Source of the DNA: Acheta domesticus
Taxonomy: Eukaryota; Arthropoda; Insecta; Orthoptera; Gryllidae
Reading direction: 5' to 3'
Length of the DNA: 64,000 nucleotides
Assembly: GCA_031308135.1 (NCBI GenBank)
Contig: JAHLJT010000631.1
Location: 141,960,734-142,024,733 of the forward strand
In this document: positions 35,131 to 45,478 of the stretch, in pieces
How the letters are laid out: every line of letters begins with the position of its first letter
Numbering within the stretch: the first letter of the stretch is position 1
Notes under the pieces: generated by a model
What the model saw: the letters and a program-made list of their open reading frames with translations, nothing else
The model's database searches: none
What the model was told of the DNA's origin: nothing
Made by a program: the position numbers and the translations under genes

Positions 35131-35694
35131 TCATACGCCGCACCGCGTGCGCAAGAATTATTAAGAGGAATATATTAAAGAGCATCATAAAACCTCTGGA
35201 TTTTTCAATTTTAGATAATTTATTTTGTTTATTAAAATGTCTCTGTGATTTCAAAACAACAATTTTTTTATAACATCATTTTTATCATAAATGTTAAAAA
35301 GAACACACTTCCTTTTGTCTTTCCACCTGTATGAAGTAATCTCTGGTCAGTGTAAAATATTTTCAGTGCGTAAAAATCTAAAATAATCTCAAAATTGCAA
35401 CCTCAAAACACTACATTACTGGATGTACTCCTCGTGCCATTGGGATTGCTCATATGATATCTTACAAAATGTAAGCAAGAGAAATTAACATTCAGACGGG
35501 GCATGTAATGCACAAATTATTACGAAATATTCTTAGAATTAGTGTTATCACAATATTCGAAGTCGGGCTGTCATAAAAGCTAAATTAACAAAAAGCAGTA
35601 AATTGTCTTATTCTGTTGCTTTCTTTATTTCACCATTTCTTTACATAATCATTACTTACTCTCATCTGCAACCAAAAGAGCTGAGTCCTAAAGT
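35131..35694. other. Stretch upstream of the island, nothing recognised
   Basis: AT-rich with no frame or repeat of note. Confidence 0.5.
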
Positions 35695-35766
35695 TTAGAG
35701 TTAGTAAATGAGCCAGTAATACAATTGATGTTAGAGTTAGTAAATGAGCCAGTAATACAATTGATG
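35695..35766. repeat. Perfect 36-bp tandem duplication
   Basis: 35,695-35,730 and 35,731-35,766 are identical, each running from TTAGAGTTAG to CAATTGATG. Confidence 0.95.
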
Positions 35767-35984
35767 CCAATATTGTGCAAAACACTCGGGTTTCTTTGTG
35801 GGAGGCTGGAAAAGTAAAGCTGGTCATGCGTTTAAAGACTCATCTTAATCTTCAGTGAATAATGCGTAATAGTGCGTAATAATGAATTTCCTGCGTAATT
35901 TTCTTCTTTTAAGTGTGGTAGAAAAACTGCCAAAATTGTTGGTTCATCAAGTTTCCACAGATGTACGCATCATAAAGAAGGTTT

Positions 35985-36205
35985 GTCGCCGGCCCAGTGT
36001 CCGAGATCGCTAAGGCAGTAGTGCTCTAGCGATTTCGTACCGAAGGGTCGCGGGTTCCAGTCCCGCTTCAGGCATGATTGTATTTGTTCGTCCTTTCACC
36101 CCATATCATCGCCGTATCGTTTTATCCTCACAAAGACCATAATGTTGAAATCCAATAATGGTCGTTAATGACCCAAAAGTTGATAAGACCGTAAATAACA
36201 AAAAC
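35985..36205 (+). mobile_element. tRNA-derived SINE (family S2), copy 1
   Basis: The head has an A-box-like GATCGCTAAGGCAGTAG (36,005) and the B-box GGGTTCCAGTCCC at 36,052-36,064. The body is GTTCGTCCTTTCACCCC, ATCGTTTTATCCTCA; the tail TGGTCGTTAATGACCC, GTTGATAAGACCG, TAAATAACAAAAA. Head, body and tail recur at 42,353, and body and tail at 36,896, which defines the family. Confidence 0.75.
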
Positions 36206-36895
36206 AATTTCTATCAAACTCTTCCTCTAAAAATGAAGCGAGAACTTGCTGCAAGTACTAGGCTGCCAGTTGCCTTTTCGCACAGTTGTAATTCACGGTG
36301 TCCTCATCTTTGGTTACGAAGGGAAATATCACTAAAATTAACTAGAACTTCAAATTGAATAGACTAACTACTTACTTGTGGAAAGTAATTCCTGCCGTTC
36401 CAGAACGATTTGTACAGCAATAAACCACAAAAGTGATCACAAACTTGTTAATCTGATTAAACCTTTTAAAGATTAAAAACTATGGCAAATAAAACACCTT
36501 AACCTCAACAGGAGGATGCCTCGCGTTTTGGGCATAGCAATATCATTGCTTCAGGTGGCTTCAAGTTTGTGACTACATGCCATCTCCCTGTATTCCTAGC
36601 TCCATGAAGTATACCATTAGGTGTTTTGTTTCAGATCCGTAAACAAACAGTAATAAACCAGTAAACCATAAATGATTTTTAATGTTTCCAATAGGGCCTT
36701 TACGCTTCGAATAATTGGAGGTCAAAGTTGTTACTGGGCGTTTGCCAGAAGTATACAACGATGCATGTTTACAGATGTCCGATGCCCATAGCAACGACGG
36801 TGATTGCAACTGTGTTCGTAGCCAGCATGGCAGGAAAGGGAGGGGAGGCAAGGTAATGCGAGGAAAGGAGGGCGAGCAAAGTGTCTTTGTCTGTC

Positions 36896-37030
36896 TCGGG
36901 CATGGTTGTGTGTGTTCGTCCTTTCACTCCCTTTCATCAGCATATCGTTTCATCCTCATATCATAACTTTATTTTCAATAGTGGTCGCTAATGACCCAGT
37001 AGTTGATGCTTTGGGCAGTGCGACGCCGGG
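36896..37030 (+). mobile_element. SINE family S2, 5'-truncated copy
   Basis: Keeps GTTCGTCCTTTCACTCC, ATCGTTTCATCCTCA, GTGGTCGCTAATGACCC and AGTTGATGC in order. The tRNA-like head is missing. Confidence 0.7.
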
Positions 37031-37504
37031 CAAGGCAGCCTAGGGCAGAGATAGAATTAATTAATTTTCCTATCTAAAATTGATTCATTAATATTTACGA
37101 GCACGTCAACTTCTGTGGTTAATAGTGTTGCTGGTGTAGTGCATGTTTTATCCTGGGAGGAGGCAGTGTTCCTCCTACGCTGGAGGATAAACTACGACCG
37201 GACCTTCGTGTTATTCAGGCTTGCAGGTATATTTCCAGCATAACTGAAGTCGGGGCCAGAAGGAGAAATAAGCAAAATAATTATCTACATGGCAGACCAA
37301 GACAAAAACTTTAAAAAATGGCAAAATAAGCATCAGAAGCTAAAATTGGCAAAGAAAGATGAAAACCTCCTAAAACAAATAACAATTAAGTGATTCCTAG
37401 CGTTAAAAGTCATAAAATAACAACAATAACAAGAAGGCATTTTGCCAAACTTTCTGGGTCTAATTATAATCATTGAGCCAATTAGCGCCTTTGGGACCGC
37501 TCAA
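37031..37504. other. Intergenic stretch, nothing recognised
   Basis: 37,250-37,400 is A-rich and may be a decayed retroelement end (GGCAGACCAAGACAAAAAC), but I cannot place it. Confidence 0.4.
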
Positions 37505-37600
37505 AGCTGCCTTCTCAAATACGGCGTTTATTGGTTTGATGAAGGTCGATTTTTGCCGAAATGTTAAAGTAAATCTAAATACAATAAAATAACGTTTTAA
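37505..37600 (+). ncRNA. Second hammerhead-like core (Penelope-like remnant)
   Basis: 37,535-37,570 reads TTTGATGAAGG, a 10-nt loop region, then GCCGAAATGTTAAAG. This resembles the Penelope-type series CTGATGA-stem-GAAACGTTGG with the first C replaced by T and the GAAACG region changed to GAAATG. It is probably a decayed ribozyme. An A-rich tail follows. Confidence 0.35.
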
Positions 37601-38635
37601 AATTAAAATGTAATTGAAATGATTAATCGACCTAAATACAAGGTCGATTTAATTGAGTGTATTCATCGATTGTCACACTAATTGCGATTAATTCCTAGTA
37701 AATAACCACAGAATAAATCCACAGATTTAGTATACCGGGATACAATAGTTTCCCAAAATGAACTGCGGTTTTCTGCCCAGTGAACCGTCAGACATAATCG
37801 GTAAGTCCCAGTGAGCGGTGACAGCTCTACCCGAGTCGTTGTCTGCATGGCGTTAGAGAAAACAGCATGGCGCAAACCGACCAAATTCTTCATTTTTTTT
37901 CAATAACGTCTGGTACGCGATGGCAGCTATTTTTGTCAGCAAATATAAATTGTAAATATCATTCAAAGGAAAACAAAAGCTGGCCAGGATTTCGACCTGA
38001 ACCTGTTGAGAAGTCCTTTGTAAGTACCATCTACTTCATTACTTTACGTATTTCAACTGCAGACTCAGTGCCGTTTAGTACTTGGTACCGCGTTTCCCAC
38101 TTCGCTTCCGCAATTGTGAAAAGACTTCATCATTATGTAATTTATGGAGTAAGATCTAAACTACGTTTTGATGCGTGAATTGCAATTATCTTACGAAAAT
38201 AATTTTCCACTTAAAAAAATTATTATGTTTGGCTGTTTCTCGACGTATTATCATTATCATAAAAGAAATATTTTTCTATATTCGTTTTTATTGCTTCATT
38301 GCTAGATATCAGAAAAATATATTAATAATATATGTTATAATGTTTTATAATATGAACTGTGGAATATTTTAACTTTATTATGTTATCCTTCTTTTATTGA
38401 CAATTACATAGATTATTTAAAAATGAACCAAAAACAAATATCAACAATTTATAGTTCAAGACGTTAAAATATCTTATTTTGTAATATTTAAAGCCATTAC
38501 TGAAAATATTTAACTAAATATCTGAACACGAAAACTCATATGAAGAATTGTTTTTAGGTTTGCAAAATGTATATGATTTCTATGGATCTCAGTTCTTAAA
38601 TATTAAATAACGTAATTGTAATTTTGAAAATACTA
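37601..38635. other. AT-rich stretch, nothing recognised
   Basis: 37,867-38,178 contains a 103-codon plus-strand frame with no recognisable motif. The rest is very AT-rich. Confidence 0.5.
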
Positions 38636-38669
38636 TTATATTCCCATTATACAATCCCATCACTTAATA

Positions 38670-39055
38670 TTATGAACCCAATACTATTACACTCCCATAA
38701 ACGCTTATGCTTCCACGTTCGCCTACGCTTCCATTACCACTTACACTTCCATAACCGCTCATACTTCCATTACCGTTCAGACTTCCATAACCGCTCACAT
38801 TTCCATGAACGCTCACACGTCCATTGCCGCTTATACGTCAATTACCGCTTACACTTCCTTAACTGCTCACACTTCCAATACCATTCACACTTACATATCC
38901 GCACTCACTTGCAAAACCGCTCACAGTTCCATAAATCGGCCCACGCATTCATTACCGCTCACACTTCCATAACCGCTCACACATCCATTACCGCTTAACT
39001 TCCATTACCATTTACGTTTCCATGACAACATCCACGATTGCTTACACTCCCATGA
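38670..39055. repeat. 18-bp minisatellite, unit like CACTTCCATAACCGCT
   Basis: About twenty imperfect units with a period of 18 bp, alternating CCATTACC and CCATAACC with GCTCACACTT spacers. Because 18 is a multiple of three, the plus frame from 38,624 stays open for 124 codons as a hexapeptide repeat like RSHFHN. I read this as a by-product of the repeat. Confidence 0.85.
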
Positions 39056-40555
39056 TCACTTTTAAATCCAGATCCCCGGTAGTTCGAGAAAAGCTAACCC
39101 TATCTCCAAAGCCCCCCGTACGTATTCGCAGCAACGTACTACACGTCAATACAGATATTTGTAGCTTTTCAGGGCACACACACTCAACATGAAAAAAATA
39201 TACTTATAATATTGGTCTGTTTTGTAGTTTTCAAAATCAATTTACAATTAAATTTCGATTTTCAATTATAGAGACCGTCCTCCCTGGCCTACCTCACCCA
39301 CTTTTCTACAAGGAAAATTAAAAAATATAGACGCAGAACATATTGTACTTACATCTAGATATTATGTGGAGTTTCATATATTTTTCGAATAGATTTTAAA
39401 AATTCTCACTTTATATACCGAATACTTTTCTTTTCCATAAGTATTATAATGATAAATTTGACATTTTTTTCTCGACGTCACACTGAGGCAATGAAGCTTA
39501 ATTGCTTTCCAAGTTCTTTCAATGTAGTGGTGGGCTCATTATTTTCAGGATCCTTAAAATGATCGAAGAGTGGTTCATGGCGAAGAACGGATAACCTTAA
39601 TCTTTTTGACAATGATAAGGACTTCAGCAATCCAAGATCACAGTGATCCCGGTTTGATACAAATTTTTATAACGTCTAAAAGAACCTCTTTGCTTCTATT
39701 TTAAACATCCTTGAGAAACAGAGTTTTGACACTCTCCCAAACACCCACAATTCCGCCAAACACCCATTTTTCATTCACTCCCTTCCTTCTATAAAATTTA
39801 ATTTTACCAAATTTAAATTCATCACTTTCAACAGTTACTCCTTCACCACCCAAGGTACCTTTTCACTTTTCAGAATTATGAAAAGTACTTCCCAACAAAA
39901 CTCATCCAATCCGTCACCGCTTTGACATCGACATTTACATCATTCATGATGTGCTTAACATTCATTCGCGTATCCCACAAATACGTCGTACTAAGAAACT
40001 GAATCATATTTCAATTACTCCCACTGAACCATGAATCTTTACGTACAAAAACACTATAATAATGTGCATTCAAATCTTTCTTTCGACAATACCAAGCATT
40101 CCCGTCAGCAAAATGACTTTGTTTTAAATAATTTCATTTTCTTCCGCACTTCATACTTTTACGTCTTCTTGTATTTATTCCAACATTCATGCTCCATTTC
40201 ATAATTTATAAGTTTACTTTCATAGGCAACTCACAGAAAAAAAACTACTTAAAATTTCACTCTTTCTAACCAATATAATTAAAATCACTAGAAATGCAAT
40301 GAAAGATATATTTCAAACTTACGTTTATTAATATATATGGAGAATATTACTTGCATTTGCACTTCCAAACGATTGAATGAAAAATAAACAACTATTTAGA
40401 AATGTATATAACTATTAATTAAGCCTTAATATAGAAGGTAGCTATTCGCCTGATTAGCCCCAATTGACCACTAACAATTTCATGGGCGTTTATCATTCCA
40501 ACATCTTTATGTTCTCACAATCGCATTCACTTCCAATCTTTAATGATCAAGCGTG
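39056..40555. other. Intergenic stretch, pyrimidine-rich, nothing recognised
   Basis: 39,700-40,150 has a C/T/A-rich, G-poor plus strand with loose recurring words such as CATTCA and CTCCC, possibly a continuing decayed repeat. No gene. Confidence 0.45.
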
Positions 40556-40574
40556 GTTCCTTGGTCTTATTATC

Positions 40575-40690
40575 ATAAAAGATTTTATTATAATTTTTAT
40601 ATAAAAGATATTATCACAGATCACAAATTTTATTTATATTATCACAAATTTTTATATAAAAGATTTTATATAAAAGATATTATCACAGCC
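40575..40690. repeat. AT-rich short tandem array
   Basis: TTTTTATATAAAAGAT and ATTATCACA words recur three to four times within 115 bp. Confidence 0.7.
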
Positions 40691-41479
40691 ACATTCTGCA
40701 TTTCAGCCACCATACCGTACTATCCTGGGTATCTTCCAGATTCACGCTCCTCTCTGTCATTGCTCTATCAATTCCCTCAATCCAATTTCTCGCGGTTTTC
40801 TTCTGTTTCTCCATCTAGCTGCCACGTAAAGTTATTGTTGGAGCAAGCAAGCTTAATTTTAATGTATATTATTATTTTCATATGTGCATTGTCTAAGAAG
40901 CTTTCGCACGCACAATTTATATTTGTAAATCATGTTATGTATTCGTTCAATTAATTTCACCAAGAGACGCCAGAGAGTGATACTTCTCGGTTGCTTCACC
41001 CTGACTGCCGCGCGCCAGCCGCCCGTGCAAGTCCAAACATGTTTCTCACGCACGGCCTCCCTCGCCCCTTGGCGACAGCGGCTGCCCCGCACCCCCCCAC
41101 TGCTAATCACGTGACCTGTGTTCACACGCCTTTGTCCAACGGACTAAGAAGTTCAGTTGGCCACTATGATTCTCAGCGGACAGACGTATTGCTCTGCTTA
41201 AAAGTAACTCATGCGGGCATGTGTCACATTGCACATGTGTCAATCCCTTGTCTCGCATTATAATTCTTTAAATGCCGAAACTACCTACTGCCGAAACTAC
41301 TTTTCAATCAGTGAGTAATTCAACTAATTAGGTAAATTGTAAGAACGTATGTACACGTTACTCACATGTGGCTTGCTGCATAAATTCACCACGTGATTGC
41401 ACAAACCGAACTTATTAACTGTTTCATTTCACAATTGCATCAATGCAATGAACTATTTGTGATAATATCTCGTGGAATT

Positions 41480-41480
<1 letters not shown>
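40691..41480. other. Intergenic stretch, nothing certain
   Basis: 40,980-41,110 is a small GC-richer patch with frames on both strands and no signals. Otherwise ordinary AT-rich sequence. Confidence 0.45.
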
Positions 41481-41546
<66 letters not shown>

Positions 41547-41720
41547 CATGTATTTATTTCTGGCGAGGCTCAGGCCTTCTCGTCCGCCTAACCACACATT
41601 TTACGCTTGTAACAAATTCCTGTGACGTTCTACAACGTCCATGTTACGTAACATTGCACTGTAATAGCACTCTCAACACGTGCCGCCAATAACTAATTAG
41701 TTCATCGTCTCCACGCTGTG
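41481..41720 (-). mobile_element. Possible LINE 3' end with TTA tail
   Basis: A TAA/TTA microsatellite (41,483-41,543, about twenty units) is joined to TGTATTTATTTCTGGCGAGG and CTCAGGCC. On the minus strand this reads like the GGCC...CGCCAG...AATAAATACA 3' ends that precede trinucleotide tails in several insect LINEs. No coding part was seen. Confidence 0.3.
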
Positions 41721-42352
41721 TGTTGCCGTGGTTCTGTGGCCTGCCTGCTTCAATTGGCACGTGGGCAACCCGTCTCATCAACACCACGTGTTGATCCATA
41801 CAGCTGTATCGCTGCGATCTCCAGCCTTTTGCAGGCCAGGGTTCATGACCCACCTGTAACCATCAACCTCACCAGCAGGCGTATGTTACCAACAGGTGGT
41901 ATTCATCAGACTTTTAAATCAAGTGTATTTATTTCCTTCAACAGCAGCATTCAAAGGCAACTTAATTGCCTGAATTAGTTGTAATCATTGTATTGTTACT
42001 TTGTATGTTCCCTTTTTTTACAGTTAATATATGTATTAATTTCACCTAGCGTTTTATTCCACTGATGATATCAAAGTTAATCATTCTCCACGCAGTCCTG
42101 GGCCTGCATCAAATGCCTAGGTGGTTCCACCGGAATTAGAAATAAACAATTAGAAATAAGCATTTAGATACAGGTAAAATTAGTCTTAAGGCGAGTTTCA
42201 AGAGGAATGTTTGGGATGATTCAAAATATAACTTCTAACAAGTCCACTGTCCTCAAAAGAGCCCAATCAGCAACGTATTTGGCACCTTTCCTCTCCCATT
42301 CTATTGAAATGGTCATACTATGTGAACTGTTGGCCTTCAATGTGGTAGAAGT
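41721..42352. other. Intergenic stretch, nothing recognised
   Basis: Frames of about 70-90 codons on both strands lack motifs. Confidence 0.5.
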
Positions 42353-42495
42353 AGATCCGGTGGCCGGAGTCGATAAGGCAGTAGTGCCGCAGCAATCTCG
42401 AACCGAATGATCGTGGGTCCAAGTCCCGCCTCGGGGATGGTTGTATTTTGTGATCGTCCTTTCACCCCTATCATTACCATCTTGTGAACAATCGC
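42353..42495 (+). mobile_element. tRNA-derived SINE (family S2), copy 2
   Basis: Head GGAGTCGATAAGGCAGTAG (42,365), B-box GGGTCCAAGTCCC at 42,415-42,427, then GATCGTCCTTTCACCCC. It ends earlier than copy 1: the TGGTCGTTAATGACC tail is missing. Confidence 0.75.
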
Positions 42496-44250
42496 GTAAC
42501 TTCATACGAGTGATAATTCACCCTACACCTCAAGATAAACGTCCATTTGACTTGTGCAGTATTTCATACCTGCAGCCTAGAGCAACTCATTCTACTGACC
42601 AGCGCAGTATAGACTGATATTTCTAACCGACCGGAACGTACACCACATCGATTGCGTAGGAAATATCGCCCCATTTCGGCAGCTGCAGCATTGTGTATAG
42701 GACGTTCTTATCACGAACTGATATGCAAAAATTGAAATCCAGCAAAATTTGCGGATTTATTACAGTTAAAAGACTCTTACTAAGAGGTGAATATCCTAAT
42801 TAAAATTCTGTTTCTGCTGATCTATTATGTATGCAAGTATATGAAGGAATTTCATGTTTTTGATGAGTGAAAGATTACCACGGGTGTAGACGTTGTGCTC
42901 GTGCCTCATTTTCTCTTCCACAGCCTTCTTTATTGTACCTTATCTAAATTGATTTAATCAAAAAGTAAATATCTGGTATGTCACCTTGCTAATCACTGCG
43001 TCAAGAGGTGACAAGGAAAGGGGCATAATTCTTAAATTTGGAGCTGCAACGAGTCTGGAGAGCTGTGCCACAGACCTGTTTAACAACACGTGGCCCGGAC
43101 ATCATTTCGCCGACGACTGGGTTCCAGATTTGTGAGCGAGAGCAAAGAGCTGAACGACGCCACCAAAGCAGATTTGGTCAGGAAAACGCATCCATCATTG
43201 GAGTAGAGGAGCTGCCCTCCGGACAACTAGAGTTCTCTTAGAGTCTTCACCGCCTGCGCAATCAGCTCCCTCCGTGTGCTAAAGTGAGGCCCACATTCTA
43301 CTTGTAATTTGCAAAGAGTGGAAAATAATTAATTGGCGACATTGCCCGCTGAAAGTTCGGCGGGCCGTTTCGGGAACTGTTTGCTCTACCATCGTTTCGC
43401 TCAAAATAGATTTATTAGAATCGCCAGAGAGGGGACATTATTATTCTGTGCCTCTCCCGCCCATGTCTCAAGGTCGCGCGGCGCACAGTGTAAAATCCAC
43501 CGCTCATAAGAGGGGAGGAAGAAAACATTCTGCCGTAGTAAAATTTAGACTGGAATACCGTTAGGAAACATTAAATATTTACGTGTTAAAATATACAGGA
43601 GTAAAACCACTATATTTTGTACCTGTTTATTTGAAAGCTCTTATAAATGTGTGGTCACCTGGTGACAATTCTTAAGTCAAAAATCTTAGTTTGGAGAAAA
43701 CAAGGGTTAGATTATTGATCCAACACTTCTTCCTATGGTCAACGATATTTCCCAACGCTTTTTTGGTCGTTAAGGTGGCAATATTTTAATTCGGTCGTTT
43801 TACCAAAATAAAATATTGAAACCTAACTTGTAGTTTCAGTATTCAACCCAATTTCACCAGAAAAAAAATTTAGAACTTTTACCCGTGGCCACAGAAATAT
43901 TGTTTTCTTGACGTTCAACAAATTGTGTGAAATTGAAGGTGTATGCTTTATATATAATTTTGAGTTTGTTAAGAGAAGATTCTATAAAATCTTAGTAAGA
44001 TTCTATAAAATCCAGTTAAAATGGTATCATTTAATTTGTCAATTGCTACCAAAAAGGAAATAAGTACGGAAACATGAATTTTTACATAGTTCATACATAA
44101 ATATTAGTGAAAGAAAAAGTGATAATTAGTATTGTAAATTTTCTAGGAAGAATCCTTTACAGCAAAGGTAACATTTATTGCAAGGGTGTATAAATATACA
44201 CAAGTTTATATTTTGTTGTTTTACAAAAGGTTATAATTATATTGCTATCT
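42496..44250. other. Intergenic stretch, nothing recognised
   Basis: A tandem pair of AGATTCTATAAAATC lies at 43,978-44,012. A GC-richer part at 43,030-43,260 has a 67-codon frame without motifs. Confidence 0.5.
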
Positions 44251-44289
44251 GAATGTGACGTCACCGACTCATTCAACTACCTTCGGATG

Positions 44290-44612
44290 TTTGACCTTTC
44301 TTTTCTTTCTTCGTCTTCGTCGTTTTCGTCGCCTTCGTCACCTTCGTCGTCTTCTTCTTCGTCTTCTTCTTCATCTTCGTCTTCATCCTCTTCTTAGTCT
44401 TCTTCTTAGTCGTTGTCTTAGTCTTCTACTTCTTCTTAGTCTTCTTCGTCTTCTTCTTCGTCTTCTTCTTAGTCTTCTTTTTCGTCTTCTTCTTCGTCTT
44501 CTTCCTCGTCGTCTTAGTGTTCTTCTTCGTCTTGTTCTTCGTCATAGTCGTCTTCTTTTTCTTCTTCTTCTTCTTCTTTTTCTTCGTCGTCGTCGTCGTC
44601 GTCACTCTTCCT
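44290..44612. repeat. CTT/CGT trinucleotide low-complexity tract
   Basis: More than 300 bp of TTC, GTC and TTAGTC triplets on the plus strand (GAA/GAC on the minus strand). The three-base rhythm leaves a 141-codon Leu/Arg frame open, which is not a credible protein. A shorter piece lies at 45,083-45,105. Confidence 0.9.
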
Positions 44613-44658
44613 ATCTTTCTCTCCCTCTTTCTCTGCGTCGGTATTGGTACTGGAATTT

Positions 44659-44696
44659 AATCAACGCCACCTACATCTAATTAGGTGGCGTTGATT
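44659..44696. repeat. Perfect 15-bp inverted repeat
   Basis: AATCAACGCCACCTA at 44,659-44,673 and its exact complement TAGGTGGCGTTGATT at 44,682-44,696, with an 8-bp spacer, directly beside the trinucleotide tract. Confidence 0.9.
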
Positions 44697-44787
44697 TAGT
44701 TCCCGGCATACTCACCAAGATCGCAGCGCCAATACACGAAAAAACACGTTTTTGGAAATGTCTTGGAATTTTATTTCCGAATCTGAA

Positions 44788-44905
44788 AACAAATTATCAG
44801 TTCCTCATCAGAAGACCGAGACGCGTCGAATGCCACCTCGTATGTCTCAACTGGTGCACGGGAAGTGGTCTAACCGTGAGAGACGGTACCGCAAATGCAC
44901 ACGCA
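44788..44905. repeat. Dispersed repeat, paired with 7,258-7,400
   Basis: ATCAGTTCCTCATCAGAAGA, CGAGACGCGTCGAATG and GTGGTCTAACCG match the partner in order. An alternating CACACGCACG run follows at 44,896-44,911. Confidence 0.6.
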
Positions 44906-45394
44906 CGCACACGAGGAGTACTTAAATGCTATATATGGATGTGTCATGTGTTTTTGTTTCTCTTTCAACTGGTTTTCCTTTTTTTCTCTTTTTTTATGTG
45001 CCTACTAACAGTGTACATTCAGGAGTGTCAATTATATTGTATGTGTTTCTATTTAAATTTGGCTTGCTAAGAGTTGTTCTGGCCTTCGTCGTCTTCTTCG
45101 TCGCCCTGGAATTAGTCACTTTAGAACTTTACAATTTTTCTTGGTGGTCAAGTTCATTCTGAACCAGGAGCAATTGTGAGGATACTACACCCTCTTTTGC
45201 AGTAAACCACTGTGTGACGTTAAAAGCCCCAACTCCATACAGTGAATGAGACCTTCACAGGGCAAGTCGGTGCACATTCTCGCGTCGTATAAAAACGTGC
45301 GTGCTTGCGCGGAAGTGACGGAGATCGCATCTGGCACCCACAGATGCGCACGAGTCTTACATAAATTTGAAAATTCTCAGTCCTATTCGTGGAT

Positions 45395-45478
45395 CGCAAT
45401 ATCTTCTCCTCTTCACAGTTCCAATTGTAGTCGCTAATTACCTAGATGTTGATGCGACATTAAATAACAAAAATCAAC
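45395..45478 (+). mobile_element. SINE family S2, probable 3' fragment
   Basis: Keeps GTAGTCGCTAATTACC, TAGATGTTGATGCGAC and TTAAATAACAAAAA, the tail series of the family; the upstream part is diverged. Confidence 0.5.

Noticed and set aside
36005..36075. Possible tRNA gene
   Set aside because: The B-box is good, but the acceptor stem does not pair and the same head with a shared body and tail occurs elsewhere, so it is a SINE.
44255..44680. 141-codon Leu/Arg frame
   Set aside because: A direct translation of a CTT/CGT trinucleotide array.
45288..45295. TATAAAAA as a promoter
   Set aside because: No initiator 30 bp downstream and no start codon with donor; isolated A/T words are common here.
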